Of a DNA stretch of 64,000 nt, positions 32,755-44,249 are shown in pieces (positions within the stretch are counted from its first letter, which is position 1; every line of letters starts with the position of its first letter). The position numbers and the translations under genes are program-made. Below the pieces are notes generated by a model that saw only the letters and a program-made list of their open reading frames with translations, searched no databases and was not told the DNA's origin. The DNA is from Camellia lanceoleosa (Eukaryota > Streptophyta > Magnoliopsida > Ericales > Theaceae), in contig CM045767.1 of the NCBI GenBank assembly GCA_025200525.1, forward strand, positions 11,143,273-11,207,272, written 5' to 3'.

Positions 32755-35289
32755 TAGGGCTGGGCACAGAACCCACCCACCCGCACAAACCGCCCGACCC
32801 TACCCTACCCGCAGCCTTTTGGGCGGTTTCGATATAGGTAGATGGGCGGGTGCGGGTCAAGATTTCTGCCCAAAATCGGGTTCGGGTCGGGTTCTTGATT
32901 GACCCTACCGCGACATGACCACAGATAATTATAAATTTTTTTTTTTTTTTTTTATATTTTTATATTACAAAATAAACCTTTATTTTATTTAATATAAGTT
33001 ATAACCCTAGAACCCAACCCCCACCCACCCATGAAATTGCCTTTTCATTTCTCCTCTCTCCCTTTTGTATTTTTTCCTTCTTAGCAAGAATGTTAACCCT
33101 AGCAAAGAAGACAAAGGAAGAAGCGTCAGCGAGGCAAGACGCCGGGCGATCGGCAGAAGAAGAATCGGCTCCGTGATCGGCAGAACACAGTGTTCTCTCT
33201 CTCTCTCTCTCTCATTCGATTTTTGAAATTAGATGTAGATGATTAGATCTGCATAAAAGAAACTTGGGTGTGTGCCAGCAGATTTTGTTATTTTTCCATT
33301 CCTTTGTTCATATAATTTTTCCATTCCTTTGATGTGGATCTGCAGAAATTAGATGTGGATCTGCAGATTTTGTTAGATGTGGATCTCTTTTCCATTCCTT
33401 TGTAGTTCATATAATTTTTTTCTTTACTTTATTTTATTTTGTTATTTTTACATCCAAGTTAAGAACTTCATTCCTCTCACTATTCACAGTATGTTCATGT
33501 AAATCCCCCATGCATCAATTAGTTGTAATTTATGCCCTTCTAGATGCTGTTAAGAGCAAAAAGTCATGCGACAAACAAAATCGAATCTGAACCCACCAAC
33601 TTTGCCTAATTAATTATACATAAAGGTTTGGGCCAAACCATTATCGATTTTAACCTAATAAAAAACAAGGAAATCGTTGTTTTAATATACTACAAATATT
33701 CTCAATATATTAGAGAAATGACAGGTTTGGTATCGCGATGAGTGCACGATAAATAAGTTATGCTCGGGATCACATTTAAGGATCACGTTTTAAGCCATGG
33801 AAAGCAGAGAAATCCATCACATCGCGGTTTGATGAATGCAAAGGCAATCGACCAATGACTATTGTATGTTTTCAACATAATTTCCTGGATAAATAAAAGT
33901 CATTTGTCACAAAACTGTTTTTCTTTGTTTTTCTTTTCAGTGAATTTACAAACCAAAGAGCACAAAAACATTTACAAAACATGACAGTAGCATACCCTCT
34001 TCACAAGCAACAAATCCCCTTCCAAATCTGCAACCAAATTATGACATGGCCAAAATTACAACTTCCATGTTTGGCACTCAACACAACAAGACGCGTTTCC
34101 AGTGCTTCTAGCATAGACTATAGTTCAAAGTCACAGGCACAGACCAGTAGCTTCTATGTCCAGTTCACTAATATTAATATATGTAATCACAACTAATCAA
34201 TATCATAAAATAAAATAAAAATTAAATTGATAATAGCCAAAAATGAGAATTGGTTATTTTTTTTTTACACTTTAGTAAACTTATTTTTACATTTACCAAA
34301 AATGAGAATTGGTTAATATATGTAATCTCTTGTTGACTTATGCTTTTAGGTACTTTGGAGCCATGTTCCTCTTCAACCCCAAAGTCTAATGTAGATGCTA
34401 TAATTGAACTTTAATGTTCATTTAGCTCATGTGTGAGATTTTTCTAATTAGTTGAGATCAAATTAATGTTTATTTATTTATATCTATTTATTTATATTTA
34501 TTAATTTGGCTCATTGGAATTTTTTTTGGCAGATTGTTGGATGAGATTGGACATTGGGCATTGGACGTAAAGAGTTTAGTGAAGCCTTGGAATTTGGATG
34601 GATACCACCTTTTGAAATTATTTTAGATGAAGTTTGTGGACAATGTTATTTTAGTTTGTTACTAATGTTTATTATTATTATTTTTATTTTGGATGAATGT
34701 AAAATTAATTGGAGTACTAAATTTTAGGTAAGCTTGCTTTAGATTTTGGATGGATGGATGGATGATTGATTTTATTATTTTTGGTAAGCTTGTTTTTATT
34801 TTGGATGAATGTAAAATTAATTGGAGTACTAAATTTTAGGTAAGTTTGTTTATTATTATTTTTGCATTTTAGATGAATGTAAAATTTAGGTAAGCTTTGG
34901 ATTATGGATGGATGGAGATTGATTTTAGTGTGAATTTTAATATTTTAGTTTGTAATTAGTGTTATCAATTATTTTTGTATTTTGGAAGAATGTAAAATTT
35001 ATTATATCATTATATGGGCATTTATGTTATCATAATATCATCGCATGAAATTTAATTTATAACTTTTTCATAAATAATAAAAAAATGCTTAAAAAGTGGC
35101 CCAACAACATGTCAAATTTGTTCAAATTAATATCATAACTAAGCCCAATTTAAAAACCCAAACATAACTGCTCTACCAAGACAACCGATCATGAATCCGC
35201 ATCGCGGTTCTTGGTCTGTTTTCAACTTCGCATGATAGGCGGGTCGGTTTGCTTGACCAAGACCAAAAACCGACCCGCGATCAGCCCTA
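32755..35289. mobile_element. Non-autonomous hAT element nested in the copia element
   Basis: Ends TAGGGCTGGGC and its inverted partner in ...GATCAGCCCTA, flanked by a perfect 8-bp target duplication AGTGGAGT (32747-32754 and 35290-35297). Both are hAT hallmarks. The subterminal parts are rich in acccaccc/gggtcgggt motifs. The interior (2.5 kb) has a CT microsatellite (33196-33213), repeats of ttagatgtggatctgcaga (33340-33390) and gatggatggatg (34746-34765), and no recognisable transposase (no hATC or BED finger), so it must be mobilised in trans. Confidence 0.93.
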
Positions 35290-35297
35290 AGTGGAGT

Positions 35298-36252
35298 GGG
35301 GAGGAGAAGAACCCTTAGAGGCAACAATAGCAGAGTGAGAACATTGGCTAGATTTGGACTGATACCCAAAACGAAAAGACCCTTTCTTGGAAGAGGCTCG
35401 AGGGCAATGGCGTTGGAGATGACCGGGAGCAGTCTTATAGCAAGTAAAGCATTCGCGAACCGGGCACTGAACAAAAGAGTGAGTGGCAGACAGGCCACAG
35501 TTGAGACAATACTGGCATGAACTAGCAGACAGTGAAGATGAGAAACTTTGGGATGATGGCGTAGCAAGAACAAAATCCATATTCTGAGACTTAAGAGTCC
35601 CAAAACGAGTCTCCTCTGATAAAAGTTCAGTAATGGCTTGCTCTAAAGTGGGCAAGGGCAAACGATGGAGTAATGAAGCACGTACGGGTTCAAAAGTGCT
35701 ATGGAGAGCCATAAGAAACTGTAATAGTCGTTGATGATTCCGATAAGTAATAAACAGCTGCGCATCCTCAGAATATGCCCATGTAGGCTCAGAAAGAGCT
35801 AGCTGGTCCCAAACAGACGACATCTAGGATAAGAATTCATGGATAGACTGACCGGGTGCCTGACGCATGTGATGAAGAGTTTGCAACAGTTGATATTGAT
35901 GAGCATGGCCAGTAGTCTGATAACGGTCCCTCAAGAAATCCCAAATTGCTTTGGCAGGGGAAGTAATTTGAGTATCATCCTGGAACCGGCCAAACTGAAG
36001 ATGAATGGAGGGAATGGAGGTAGCCCGAAACCAGGTGATAATTTGATAATTCTTACTTTCCTATTTGTCAAGACAGACATCGAAGGCAGAGTCAGTCTCA
36101 TCCTCCTTCTGGGTGGGTTTGGGAAGAGCAACAGTAATGATCCGTCAAAGGCGCTTCCCTTTGATGAAGCTAGAGAGAGCTTGGGCCCAACTAACATAAT
36201 TTAACCCATCAAGGATAACAGAAACAAAGTGGATGTGGTCAGTACGATCCAT
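35298..36252 (-). pseudogene. Copia gag
   Basis: Starts at the ATG at 36252 (MDRTDHIHFVSVILDGLNYV SWAQ...), the UBN2-type N-terminus of plant copia gag with the usual W of the NYxxW motif. TGA at 36145-36147 and a TAG just before the internal Met at 35823 break it. The middle has LLQFLMALHSTFEPVRASLL. A C-terminal zinc-knuckle-like motif reads CFTCYKTAPGHLQRHC, two residues longer than the usual CX2CX4HX4C. A run of further Cys/His (CQYCLNCGLSATHSFVQC) lies just before it. The frame ends in hAT sequence. Confidence 0.88.
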
Positions 36253-36926
36253 GATGCGCAAATAGGACCAAAAAAAATGAAGATAGTGCTTTGTAGAGGC
36301 TGATTTTGCCAAAACAGAGCACACCAGCGGATTCAGGAGGCCGAAAACAGGTGAGATATGATCTGAACAGGCCAAAAGCACGGCCTAGAAGGTGGCAAAG
36401 TGCCTGGTCAAACGGCTGGTCAAATGTGGTGACCAACTAGGGGAACCAAGCAGTAGGGCTGACGTCACAGCAAGGACGCTGACGTCAAAACGCACGGCGC
36501 ACGTTAGTAGAGGGGCGCGCCGCGCACGATAGCAAGAAAAGCAGTGGCGCAGAGGCAGTCAGGGCTGACGTCAGAACACACGGCTCACGATAGCAGGTGA
36601 GTCTGCGGCGCAAAATAGCACGAGACAGGGGCAAAAGCGCGTCCAGGAGCGTATAAAACAGCACAGAGCGTGTCTATCTTCTGGCGGCGCGTGACTGCAC
36701 ATGTGGAGGCGGATGAAGATGATTCAGATGGTTTTGGCTTCGTCTTGAAGAGACGAAGAAGATGGTGTAGTCCAATTGGTGAAACAGGATAGGACTAGAG
36801 ACCAAAAAAAAAAAAAAAAACCAACGCGAAAAGAAATCAATTTGCCAGACAAGAGAGAAAAAAAAAAAAAAAAAAAAAAAAACAACGACGTAAAGAAGAA
36901 GAAGAGGAGGCTAGGAAAAAATCCTA
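36253..36926 (-). promoter_or_regulatory. Copia untranslated leader with three TGACGTCA palindromes
   Basis: The region between primer site and gag, unusually GC-rich for the window. The perfect palindrome TGACGTCA occurs at 36460-36467, 36480-36487 and 36566-36573, each within (g/c)gctgacgtca. This is the consensus site for TGA/CREB-like bZIP factors. Also present are gcacggcgcacg-type repeats and two poly(A) runs (36808-36824, 36861-36882). Confidence 0.7.
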
Positions 36927-36939
36927 GGCTTTGATACCA
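36927..36939 (-). promoter_or_regulatory. Copia primer binding site
   Basis: On the minus strand TGGTATCAAAGCC follows the 5' LTR end directly. It differs at one base from the tRNA-Met complement TGGTATCAGAGCC. Confidence 0.88.
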
Positions 36940-37091
36940 TGTTATGATAGTAGAGAGAGAGACAAAAATAATATGTATTATATATTCAATAAATCAATAC
37001 AATAGGAGAAACCTGTATATAGAGGCTAAGAGACCTAGGTGTATAGGAATACAAGAATCTTAAGTATAACAGGAATAGATGACTGCTAACA
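36940..37091 (-). repeat. Copia 5' LTR (right)
   Basis: Plus strand begins tgttatgatagtagagagag and ends tgactgctaaca; 152 bp. About 10 substitutions from the left LTR imply an old insertion. Confidence 0.92.
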
Positions 37092-37759
37092 ATTGTTATT
37101 CTCCAACCCACTTACAAGTACAAAAACTCATAAATAACAAGCTAGCGTGTTGATTAGGGATCGGGATTCTCTCCAATACTTTTTTCATAAAATCATCATC
37201 TAATAATTAATTAAAAAATTACAATTCAACAATTAATCATTATCACTAATTATGATTTGTAGATAAACTGTTAAATAAAGAAAGTACTGAGAAGAATTCT
37301 CTCCCATTAATTAGGGTTTATATTCATTGACGTTGGAAACACGTCAAGTAAAAGACAGAGGCTATAGCTCTCGTTGCTTTTGGGATAAGTTAGATGTAAT
37401 GTGGTATGGATTTTTAAGATTTTGCAAGACTTGCACGGCAATGCATATGTGTAATTTATTGCTTTTGTTATTGGTTATGTTTTTGTCATTTTTTTTTTTT
37501 GTCTACTTTGCTTCTCTTCCCTCTTTCTTCTATGCACAACTCAAATTTTAACTTTGTAAATAAATTTGATTTTTTTTTTTATTTTTAAATTTTTATAAAT
37601 TGATGTGGCCTAGAATAGTAAAATCTTGGTTTTTTTTTTTTTTTTTTTCTCCTAATCAAATTTGGTTTTTTTTTCCCTCTTCATGATGCATTTGCTCTCT
37701 GTTATGACTCAAATTGATAGAAATAACAAACAATTGTGACTCAAATTTTAAATACATAC
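37092..37759. other. Intergenic spacer
   Basis: No credible gene; AT-rich, with T runs at 37490-37500, 37570-37580 and 37630-37648. A short frame at 37327-37551 has no recognisable domain. Confidence 0.5.
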
Positions 37760-38423
37760 CATTTACGCTTTTTGAGGGTATACTCCACTTCTAGATGAAA
37801 ACTTAATTAATAAGTTCAACAAATAAGAAATGTGATATATTATTCCAATAGATTCACACTTAAAATAACTTAAATGACACATAATTTTTTTATAAAACAT
37901 TTTTGAATTCTTAAATTTACTGATTTCCTTTTGGACAAACACCTCCTCCAAAAATCCCTCTATTCGATTTTGAGTTTTAAAATACAATTTTTGAGCTCGC
38001 CGTGTTTTTGTGTCTGTAGTGAATTTTTTTAATATTTTAATAAAAAAATTTTACTTACATAGCCTAGATATACTTAAAAAGTAAAATATTTGAATATAAA
38101 AAATACAAAAATTCAATATATATATATATATTATTGTGTGTATTGATTTTTTTTGGATTTCTCCAAAAATAATTTTTTTTAGATACATCTAGGTTAAGTG
38201 CTTTTAAAAAATAATAAATAAATAAAATTTGATTAAAATATAAAATAAAAAAAAAATCACCAAAGACAACAGAATATAAAAAATAAAAAACTCAAATGTT
38301 CTATTTGGTTGCCCAACAACTAAGTGAAAGACAAGATTAGATCCAGTATGCTCTTTCAGTGCACCATCACTGGATAGAAGCACCACACGTGCACGCTACG
38401 GTAATATTAATGAAATACTAACG

Positions 38424-38643
38424 CTTGGGCAATGATTTTTTTAGTTAGTTTTTTAATTTTTTTGATTTTTTTAATTTGTGACTTTTTTTGTTCGTTTGGT
38501 ATTTTTGATTGAATTTTTTGACTTTTTAACTTTGGAAAAGTAGATTTTTTTTTTTTTTTTTTCTTTTTATGATTTTTGACCCTTTTTTTTTTTTTGTCAT
38601 TTTGTGATTTTTTAGCCCAACATGTTTACCAAACAACCCCTTA
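38424..38643. repeat. MITE with empty site in the paralogous segment
   Basis: Inserted between gatattaatgaaatacta- and -ataatttttacc-type sequence; the other copy (about 56790-56810) reads straight across. Ends are cgcttgggcaatgat and tttaccaaacaaccccct-like, with taa on both sides as a likely 3-bp target duplication (Harbinger style). Confidence 0.6.
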
Positions 38644-38994
38644 ATAATTTTTACCAATATGGTAGTGTTCTATGAAGTAACAAACAAAATATAATAAATA
38701 AATAGATTGATTATAATATTATTGGCGTAAATATTCATATTCTTATTAACAAATATTTGCAAAGAAAGTTGGAAAACACATGCATGAAAATCTACAACAT
38801 AAACACATTAATTATCTGCAAATGCATACATAAATACATAAAAATAATCATAAACAAAAAAATGTAAAAAGTGGCATTATATATATTATTATATAAAGTT
38901 AATACGTTAGTATGCTTGTTACCTTCTTTTTTTTTTCATCTTAAAAATACTATTAATAGCAATTTATATGGACCGTTATAGCCTAAATTAAAGG

Positions 38995-39365
38995 TAGTGT
39001 TTGGTTTAATTTTTAAATTAATATTTGGATAAAAAAATCAAAAAAATATGTTTGGTTAACAAATTATTTTTTCAAAATTATTTTTTCTCTCTCCTCACTC
39101 CTTCTTTTTTTTATTAATAAATAAATCAATATTTTTTCTCTCCCCTATCTCCTCTCTCATTCTCTCACATTGTACACATCAATCAATCAAATTTTCTTTC
39201 ACACTCATCTATTCAACTCTAAAAATAAAAAATAAACTACAAATCATTCCAAAATTATTTTCAAAACAGATAACTAAATAAATTTTCAATTTTCAAAACT
39301 CTTTTCAATTTTAAAATACAACTCAAAACTCAAAACTCTTTTCAAAAACTAAACCAAACAGAACC
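38995..39365. repeat. MITE absent from the paralogous segment
   Basis: gtagtgtttggtttaattt at the left, aactaaaccaaacagaacc at the right. The arms mirror (caaaattattttttc / attccaaaattattttc). The corresponding place at about 57140 lacks it. Confidence 0.55.
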
Positions 39366-39815
39366 TGATATTTTTTTTTTTCAAAACTCTTAATTGTTTA
39401 TTATCAGTTTTCAAAAATTTTGTATTCAATCATACACTTCATAATTTTGTTTATCTAAAAGAAAACGATCATATGCACAGACATTGCATATAAATATTAG
39501 GTTGGTATGTACATGAAAATGGAATTACATGAAATTTTTATGCTTGAGAATCTGTACAACTAATTTACCAATGAATGAAATGGTTTTCCTTCTCCAATCT
39601 TTGTGCCAGAAAATGTAAAATTCCAGAGAGAAATAATGCTAGGAAACATAGTGGTTTTGTGAGGCATATCTCTGATGATGATATAAGAGTAATACTACAA
39701 ATTCATTCTTATTAGTTCTGAAATTAATTTTCATCACACCTTACATAGACTCCACACTACACAAATTAATCCACCACACAATTACTAACTCAAAAAATTT
39801 TGAGTGGATAAGTCT

Positions 39816-39880
39816 AGGTTTGGAGACTTTCCCGATGATATAAAGGTTGTTGAAGACGAGGAAGAAGAAATTCATTCGAG
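39816..39880 (+). pseudogene. Acidic exon-like fragment, unidentified gene
   Basis: Reads GDFPDDIKVVEDEEEEIHSR and stops at a donor-like ag|gtatat. The same piece is at 57450-57497 (DDMKAVEDEEELHMR, followed by ag|gtacat). Conservation of the frame and of the donor in both copies suggests a real former exon. I do not recognise the gene. Confidence 0.35.
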
Positions 39881-40030
39881 GTATATAATGTCATTCCTAT
39901 TGTTTTATTTTAGAGAAATATGTATTGGGGGGAAAAAAAATCATAATGAATTTGATCAACAGATTTTAAATTCTGGACACATTTTAGCCTAATTTTTTTT
40001 AGTGCAATAGTAGCTTATGCTCATTGAATA

Positions 40031-41365
40031 AAATGGATGACATATTATCCTATACAATGGCATGTGATCTAAATTGAAAAGGAAGAGGGAAGGGCAAGTG
40101 GAGGTAAACATGATCTCATACATTTATTTATTTGGTCTTATTTATATTTTACTTCCCATCTAACTTGATCGTTACAGTATTTTTCGGTCGGCAACCAACG
40201 ATCAGGTGACATTAAAGATTATTTATTTTGTAGATCTAAAACAGTATGACTCATCTCTTTGTTTATCTCTTAATTAATTAGTGTGATATGAGACAAATAC
40301 ATTAGAATTATAAATAGTTAAATTTTAAATTGTAATGATTATTGTTACCATAAATATGTTCTCAAACGGAGATCTTAATGTATTAGAATAATGGTCTTTA
40401 TTCTAACTGAGAGTATGCAAGGGAGAGTAATTAAACTTCTAAAGTAAAGTATGAGATAATTTACTTTTTGAGTTGGGAATCATCATCAATCATGGTAATT
40501 TTTTGAGTTGGGAATTGTCATCAATCAAGGTAATGCAAAAGTTGTTGAAATTTCAAAACTTTAACGAATTTTAAAATGTATTGAAATTTGATTTGTTTCT
40601 TAAATATGTTTTTAACAAATCAAATGTGAGTCAAATTTGAAGCAAATATTAAAAGAGGAAAAAGTCTAAGACCAGATATATCCATCCAGAATTTTTTGGG
40701 TGGGTATTTGTGTGATGGAGATTAAATTTGTATAATGTAAGGTCGATGTAGAATAAATTTAGACTATAAGATGATAATTCTAGATAATTTCTAGGTAGTT
40801 ATGTGTAGATTTGTAGTATTACTGTTAAAAGAGTGAAAAAAGACCACAACAAAATGATTTGGGTAGTTCAAAAAAAAATGATTTAGGTAAATTACAAATA
40901 CAACCCCTGAGGTTGTTTAAAATATAGATTGCCCCTTATGATTTAGAAAATTATAAATATTCATTTATCAGAATTTTTTATTTAACAGAATTAACTGAAA
41001 AAATGAAATTATTAACTGCTCTCCTATATAATAATAAAATACTTAAATTATTAATTGAAATAAATTTTTGACATCATTAAAAAAATATTAGTTGAATTGA
41101 TGTTTGATTAATAAAAGAGATCATTTGTTATAAAATTAAAAATTTTAAAGGACAAAATGTAATTTTTAAAATCACATAAGATAATTTATATCTTAAACAA
41201 AATTTCAAGAGGTGTAATTGTAATATATCCAAATGATTTTATTGCTTCAACAAACTAAAACAGCATATGAAACTCCAACGAACTTGTTCAACCAATGGTT
41301 TCGTGTATGTATTATTCATTTCACAACTTTATTCCATGTCTAAATAGATCACCATATTCTCTTCC
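40031..41365. other. Downstream flank of GH5 copy C
   Basis: No gene. 40390-40510 matches 28720-28830 (upstream of gene B) and 40565-40640 matches 16770-16860 (downstream of gene B). 41233-41365 matches 17216-17338, the 3' flank of gene B. 40885-41225 is a MITE-like inverted repeat (gtaaattacaaatacaaccc / gtgtaattgtaatat ends). Confidence 0.6.
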
Positions 41366-41888
41366 TCATGCTGAAACCGCCAGACTCCCAAGCATATTCT
41401 TTCTGAAGAAATCCAACACCGAGTTAAATCGAAAGAAAGGCATGGTCACACACGAACTTCTAGTACTATTAACAATTTTGAACCACTGACTTGCCGGGTT
41501 ACACTTATTATCGGTATTTAAGCATTTACAAGTATTTGTGACAATAATATTGCTACTGGGGTCGACATCCAAGCAAATGGCGTCGCCATCAGCAGCGAGC
41601 TTGGATGAGAGGTGCATTTTAGAGTCTGAGATGGGCTCCCATTTTGAAGTTGAGCCACTGCAAATCACACCAAGCTTGACTGGTTTGTTTAGCCCATCTG
41701 CTTGTAAACAGAAATTAGTTCCTTTTATGTTTAGTTCCTTTTATGTTTAGTGTCTTTTGTTGTGTGTTGTAGGTCCAAGCCTCAGAGTCTGTGCATGGAC
41801 CCAGCTTCAGTGGCTCAAACAGTGATTTTCTTTGGACATAATGGGTGGAAAATTTCTCTGTGTAGTTTGGCTCCTGGTTGGATTGGCC
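41366..41888 (-). pseudogene. GH5 copy C, exon 4, two frame-breaking indels
   Basis: Homologous to exon 4 of gene B (17339-17856): same acceptor, same stop position, Cys-rich C-terminal domain. Length is 523 against 518. Two changes explain the difference: an 11-bp net loss in the FHPL-T-G-Q-C region near 41845, and a 16-bp tandem gain at about 41720-41750 (agttccttttatgttt repeated). Neither indel is a multiple of three and together they do not restore frame. Confidence 0.9.
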
Positions 41889-42479
41889 CTGCATGTCAAA
41901 AAAAAGCATAAACAAAACCATTTATCTATAGATGACAGATCTTATTAACGTGAATTTTTAAGGCACATAATAAAATTCTAAAGACACACATCAATAAAAT
42001 TTATAAATGATATGCAACACTAGCTTTTACATTAAAGTCGGTATATGTTTGGACCGGATGCATGGTACCAACTTACGTGTAAACTAAAAATTTGTACGTT
42101 AAGACTTATGGTACCTTTAATATAATTTGAAAGGTGTTGCCGTTGCCTAATCCATTCCTATTATGTTCCTCACTACAAAAAATTAGTGATTTAGAGACTA
42201 ATATTTAGAGACCAATTAAATTTGGTCTCTAAAAGTCATCATTTAGGGACAAAAATGAATTTTTAAATAAAAAGCCATACAAACCCTCCATATTACTTTT
42301 ATGAGATGGATATATACCGTATTTGACCAGTTGATCCGCGCTAATTTGATATGGTTAAGAATTGGGAACCAATATATTTGGTTACTAATGTGTGAAGACT
42401 TTTAGAGACCAAATTTAGGTCGTCTCAATAATAGGCAAATAAAATCTCATCCTCACGCCCTAATTTGTCAAATGCATGC

Positions 42480-42740
42480 TCTCGATCTGTTCTCTCTTCT
42501 CTCTGTCTAGGGCTCTCTGTCTAAGAATCTACTGGAGATCTAAGATCTTCAGCTTCAATCGTCTGGGACTTCAATGGAGATCTAAGATCTTCAGCTTCAA
42601 TCGATCTCATTTTCATGATGGATCTCATCTTCATGATCGATCTCATACTCCAATGCAGATCTATCCTCTCTCCCTCTTCGTTTCCGCACCAGCACCCCTT
42701 CGTGCTCAGGTCTCTCTCTCTCTCTCTCTCTCTCCCTCTC
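42480..42740. repeat. Short repeats inside the CACTA element
   Basis: gagatctaagatcttcagct occurs twice (42535 and 42574), and tcatgat(g/c)gatctcat twice (42614-42645), then a CT microsatellite (42711-42738) and a TA run (42748-42762). Looks like a captured 5' leader, but no gene is identifiable. Confidence 0.6.
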
Positions 42741-43329
42741 TGTAATGTATATATATATATATATTATATGGCAGAATTTTTTTAGTGTGCAGGTGTTTGG
42801 ATCTGTGAACTGGAAGAGAAGATGAATCGGTGCAGGGAGATTAGCGAGGTCTCGATTTTTGCATCTGACTCCATCTTCTTCCGTAAACCTCGATGAATCG
42901 GTGTTTGGTTTTATTTGTGTATCTTGAATCCCTCCGTAAACGACCAATTCAGACCTTCGAGATGGCATCTCAAGTATATGATCTAACTTTTTCTGTTTTT
43001 TCATTAATATATTGCATTTTCATTAATTTTACTCTCAATTTCTGTATAAAAAAAAATCTGATTTCGTTGTTTTTATCGAATAAATTCCAGTCATCAACTG
43101 AGATTTTCGACTCTAAAGCAAAGATGGAGCTTCTTGACATCATTCTAACCAAGGTATACACTCCTCCTCCATGTGTATTTTCGACTCTAAAGCAAATATA
43201 ATTTCTGTAGTTTGCTTCTTAAATTTAATGTGATTTTCTATTGCTTCAAATTTGCAACTATTCATGATTTCATTAATTTATACATCGCATCAATGCCTTG
43301 TTGCTAAACTATTACGTGCAACTTTGCAG

Positions 43330-44249
43330 CTAGAGACTCATGGCGAACTTTTTGACAAATTGTAAGGCTTTGATTGCTTCTGATTTAATGCATTGATTCT
43401 CAAGAAAATCTTGTTCCATACAATTAGTGACCATGTTGGATTTTGTACGATTTTTTTGAGGCAGTCTAGTAAAGGGAGGTTGAAAGAAGATGAAACAAGG
43501 AAGTATTTTCAGCAGCTCATAAATGCGGTGGATTACTGCCACAGCAGAGGTGTCTTTCATAGGGATCTGAAGGTGATAAAATCACTGACTTTGGGTTTTA
43601 ATTTCTGCCAAGGTCCAGCTTTCTTCAACATATAGTCACCAGAGTTGATGACCAAATCAGACTTATACGGATTTGCATTTTCATACTCTATAATTCACAG
43701 TTGGAGAACCTGCTGCTGGATGCAAATGGAGTCCTCAAAGTTTCAGATTTTGGATTAAGCGCTCTACCTCAGCAAGTTCGAGTATGTGACAGCTTCCTGT
43801 CTAGTACTTCTCATCTGCATCTGCATCTGCATCCTAGTAGTAAAAATTGTGTCAAAGTTTCAGGGGCAACGCTTCATTTATTTTATCTATACGTACAATA
43901 TTGCATTGTTTAAACTCTTGATGATAGTGTGGCGACCATTACACATGTTTAAAACTGAGTTTCTGAACTCTTCATTCAGGAAGATGGGTTACTGCACACA
44001 ACCTGTGGAACACCAAATTATGTTGCTCCTGAAGTATGGTATAGTGTTTACTGCAATTTAACATATCTATCTCTTCCTAACCACACTTATTATCCTCATC
44101 ACTTTGGTTGTTTACTTGTCTAGGTGATTAAGAATAAAGGCTACGATGGAGCTAAAGTAGATCTATGGTCATGCGGTGTAATACTTTTTGTACTATTGGC
44201 AAGCTTTATGCCATTTGAAGAGTCCAACCTCATGGAATTATACAAAAAG
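43330..44249 (+). pseudogene. Captured CIPK-type kinase fragment (five exons)
   Basis: Exons at about 43330-43361 (GELFDK), 43464-43572 ([20 protein letters not shown], then FHRDLK), 43701-43781 (ENLLLDANGVLKVSDFGLSA), 43980-44033 (DGLLHTTCGTPNYVAPE) and 44124-44249 ([18 protein letters not shown], then [10 protein letters not shown]). Intron places match plant CBL-interacting protein kinases of the intron-rich clade (CIPK3/9/23-like). The catalytic HRD, DFG and APE motifs are kept, but the Pro of the HRDLKPEN motif is Leu. Missing are the glycine-rich loop and ATP Lys at the start, the end of the kinase domain, and the NAF (CBL-binding) part. It is a genomic capture, since introns are present. 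In the family these kinases relay calcium signals from CBL proteins. Confidence 0.85.

Larger units (their letters stand above)
29478..37091 (-). mobile_element. Ty1/copia LTR retrotransposon, decayed, with nested hAT element
   Basis: Minus-strand element. LTRs are about 148-152 bp with TG...CA ends. The primer site is next to the right (5') LTR and the polypurine tract next to the left (3') LTR. Order gag, protease, integrase, RT, RNase H identifies copia. Removing the nested 2.5-kb hAT element leaves about 5.1 kb, a normal length for a short-LTR copia. The 5-bp flanks are gttgc (left) and attgt (right), which match if two C-to-T-type transitions are allowed. Several reading-frame stops are simple CAG-to-TAG or CAA-to-TAA changes, as expected from decay of methylated DNA. 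Confidence 0.93.
37760..40030. repeat. Segmental duplicate of 56330-57660
   Basis: Long homology with the region at 56.3-57.7 kb, for example agtgaaagacaagattagat, ggcgtaaatattcatattc, aagaaagttggaaaacacat, caatctttgtgccagaaa and the acidic exon-like piece at about 39816. It carries two MITE insertions that the other copy lacks (38424-38643 and 38995-39365). Both copies lie on the far (upstream) side of a GH5 copy, consistent with a duplication unit larger than the gene. Confidence 0.75.

Noticed and set aside
42597..43004. 135-codon minus-strand open frame in the CACTA element
   Set aside because: It reads through a GA microsatellite and repeated leader-like sequence and is opposite to the captured exons, so most likely chance.
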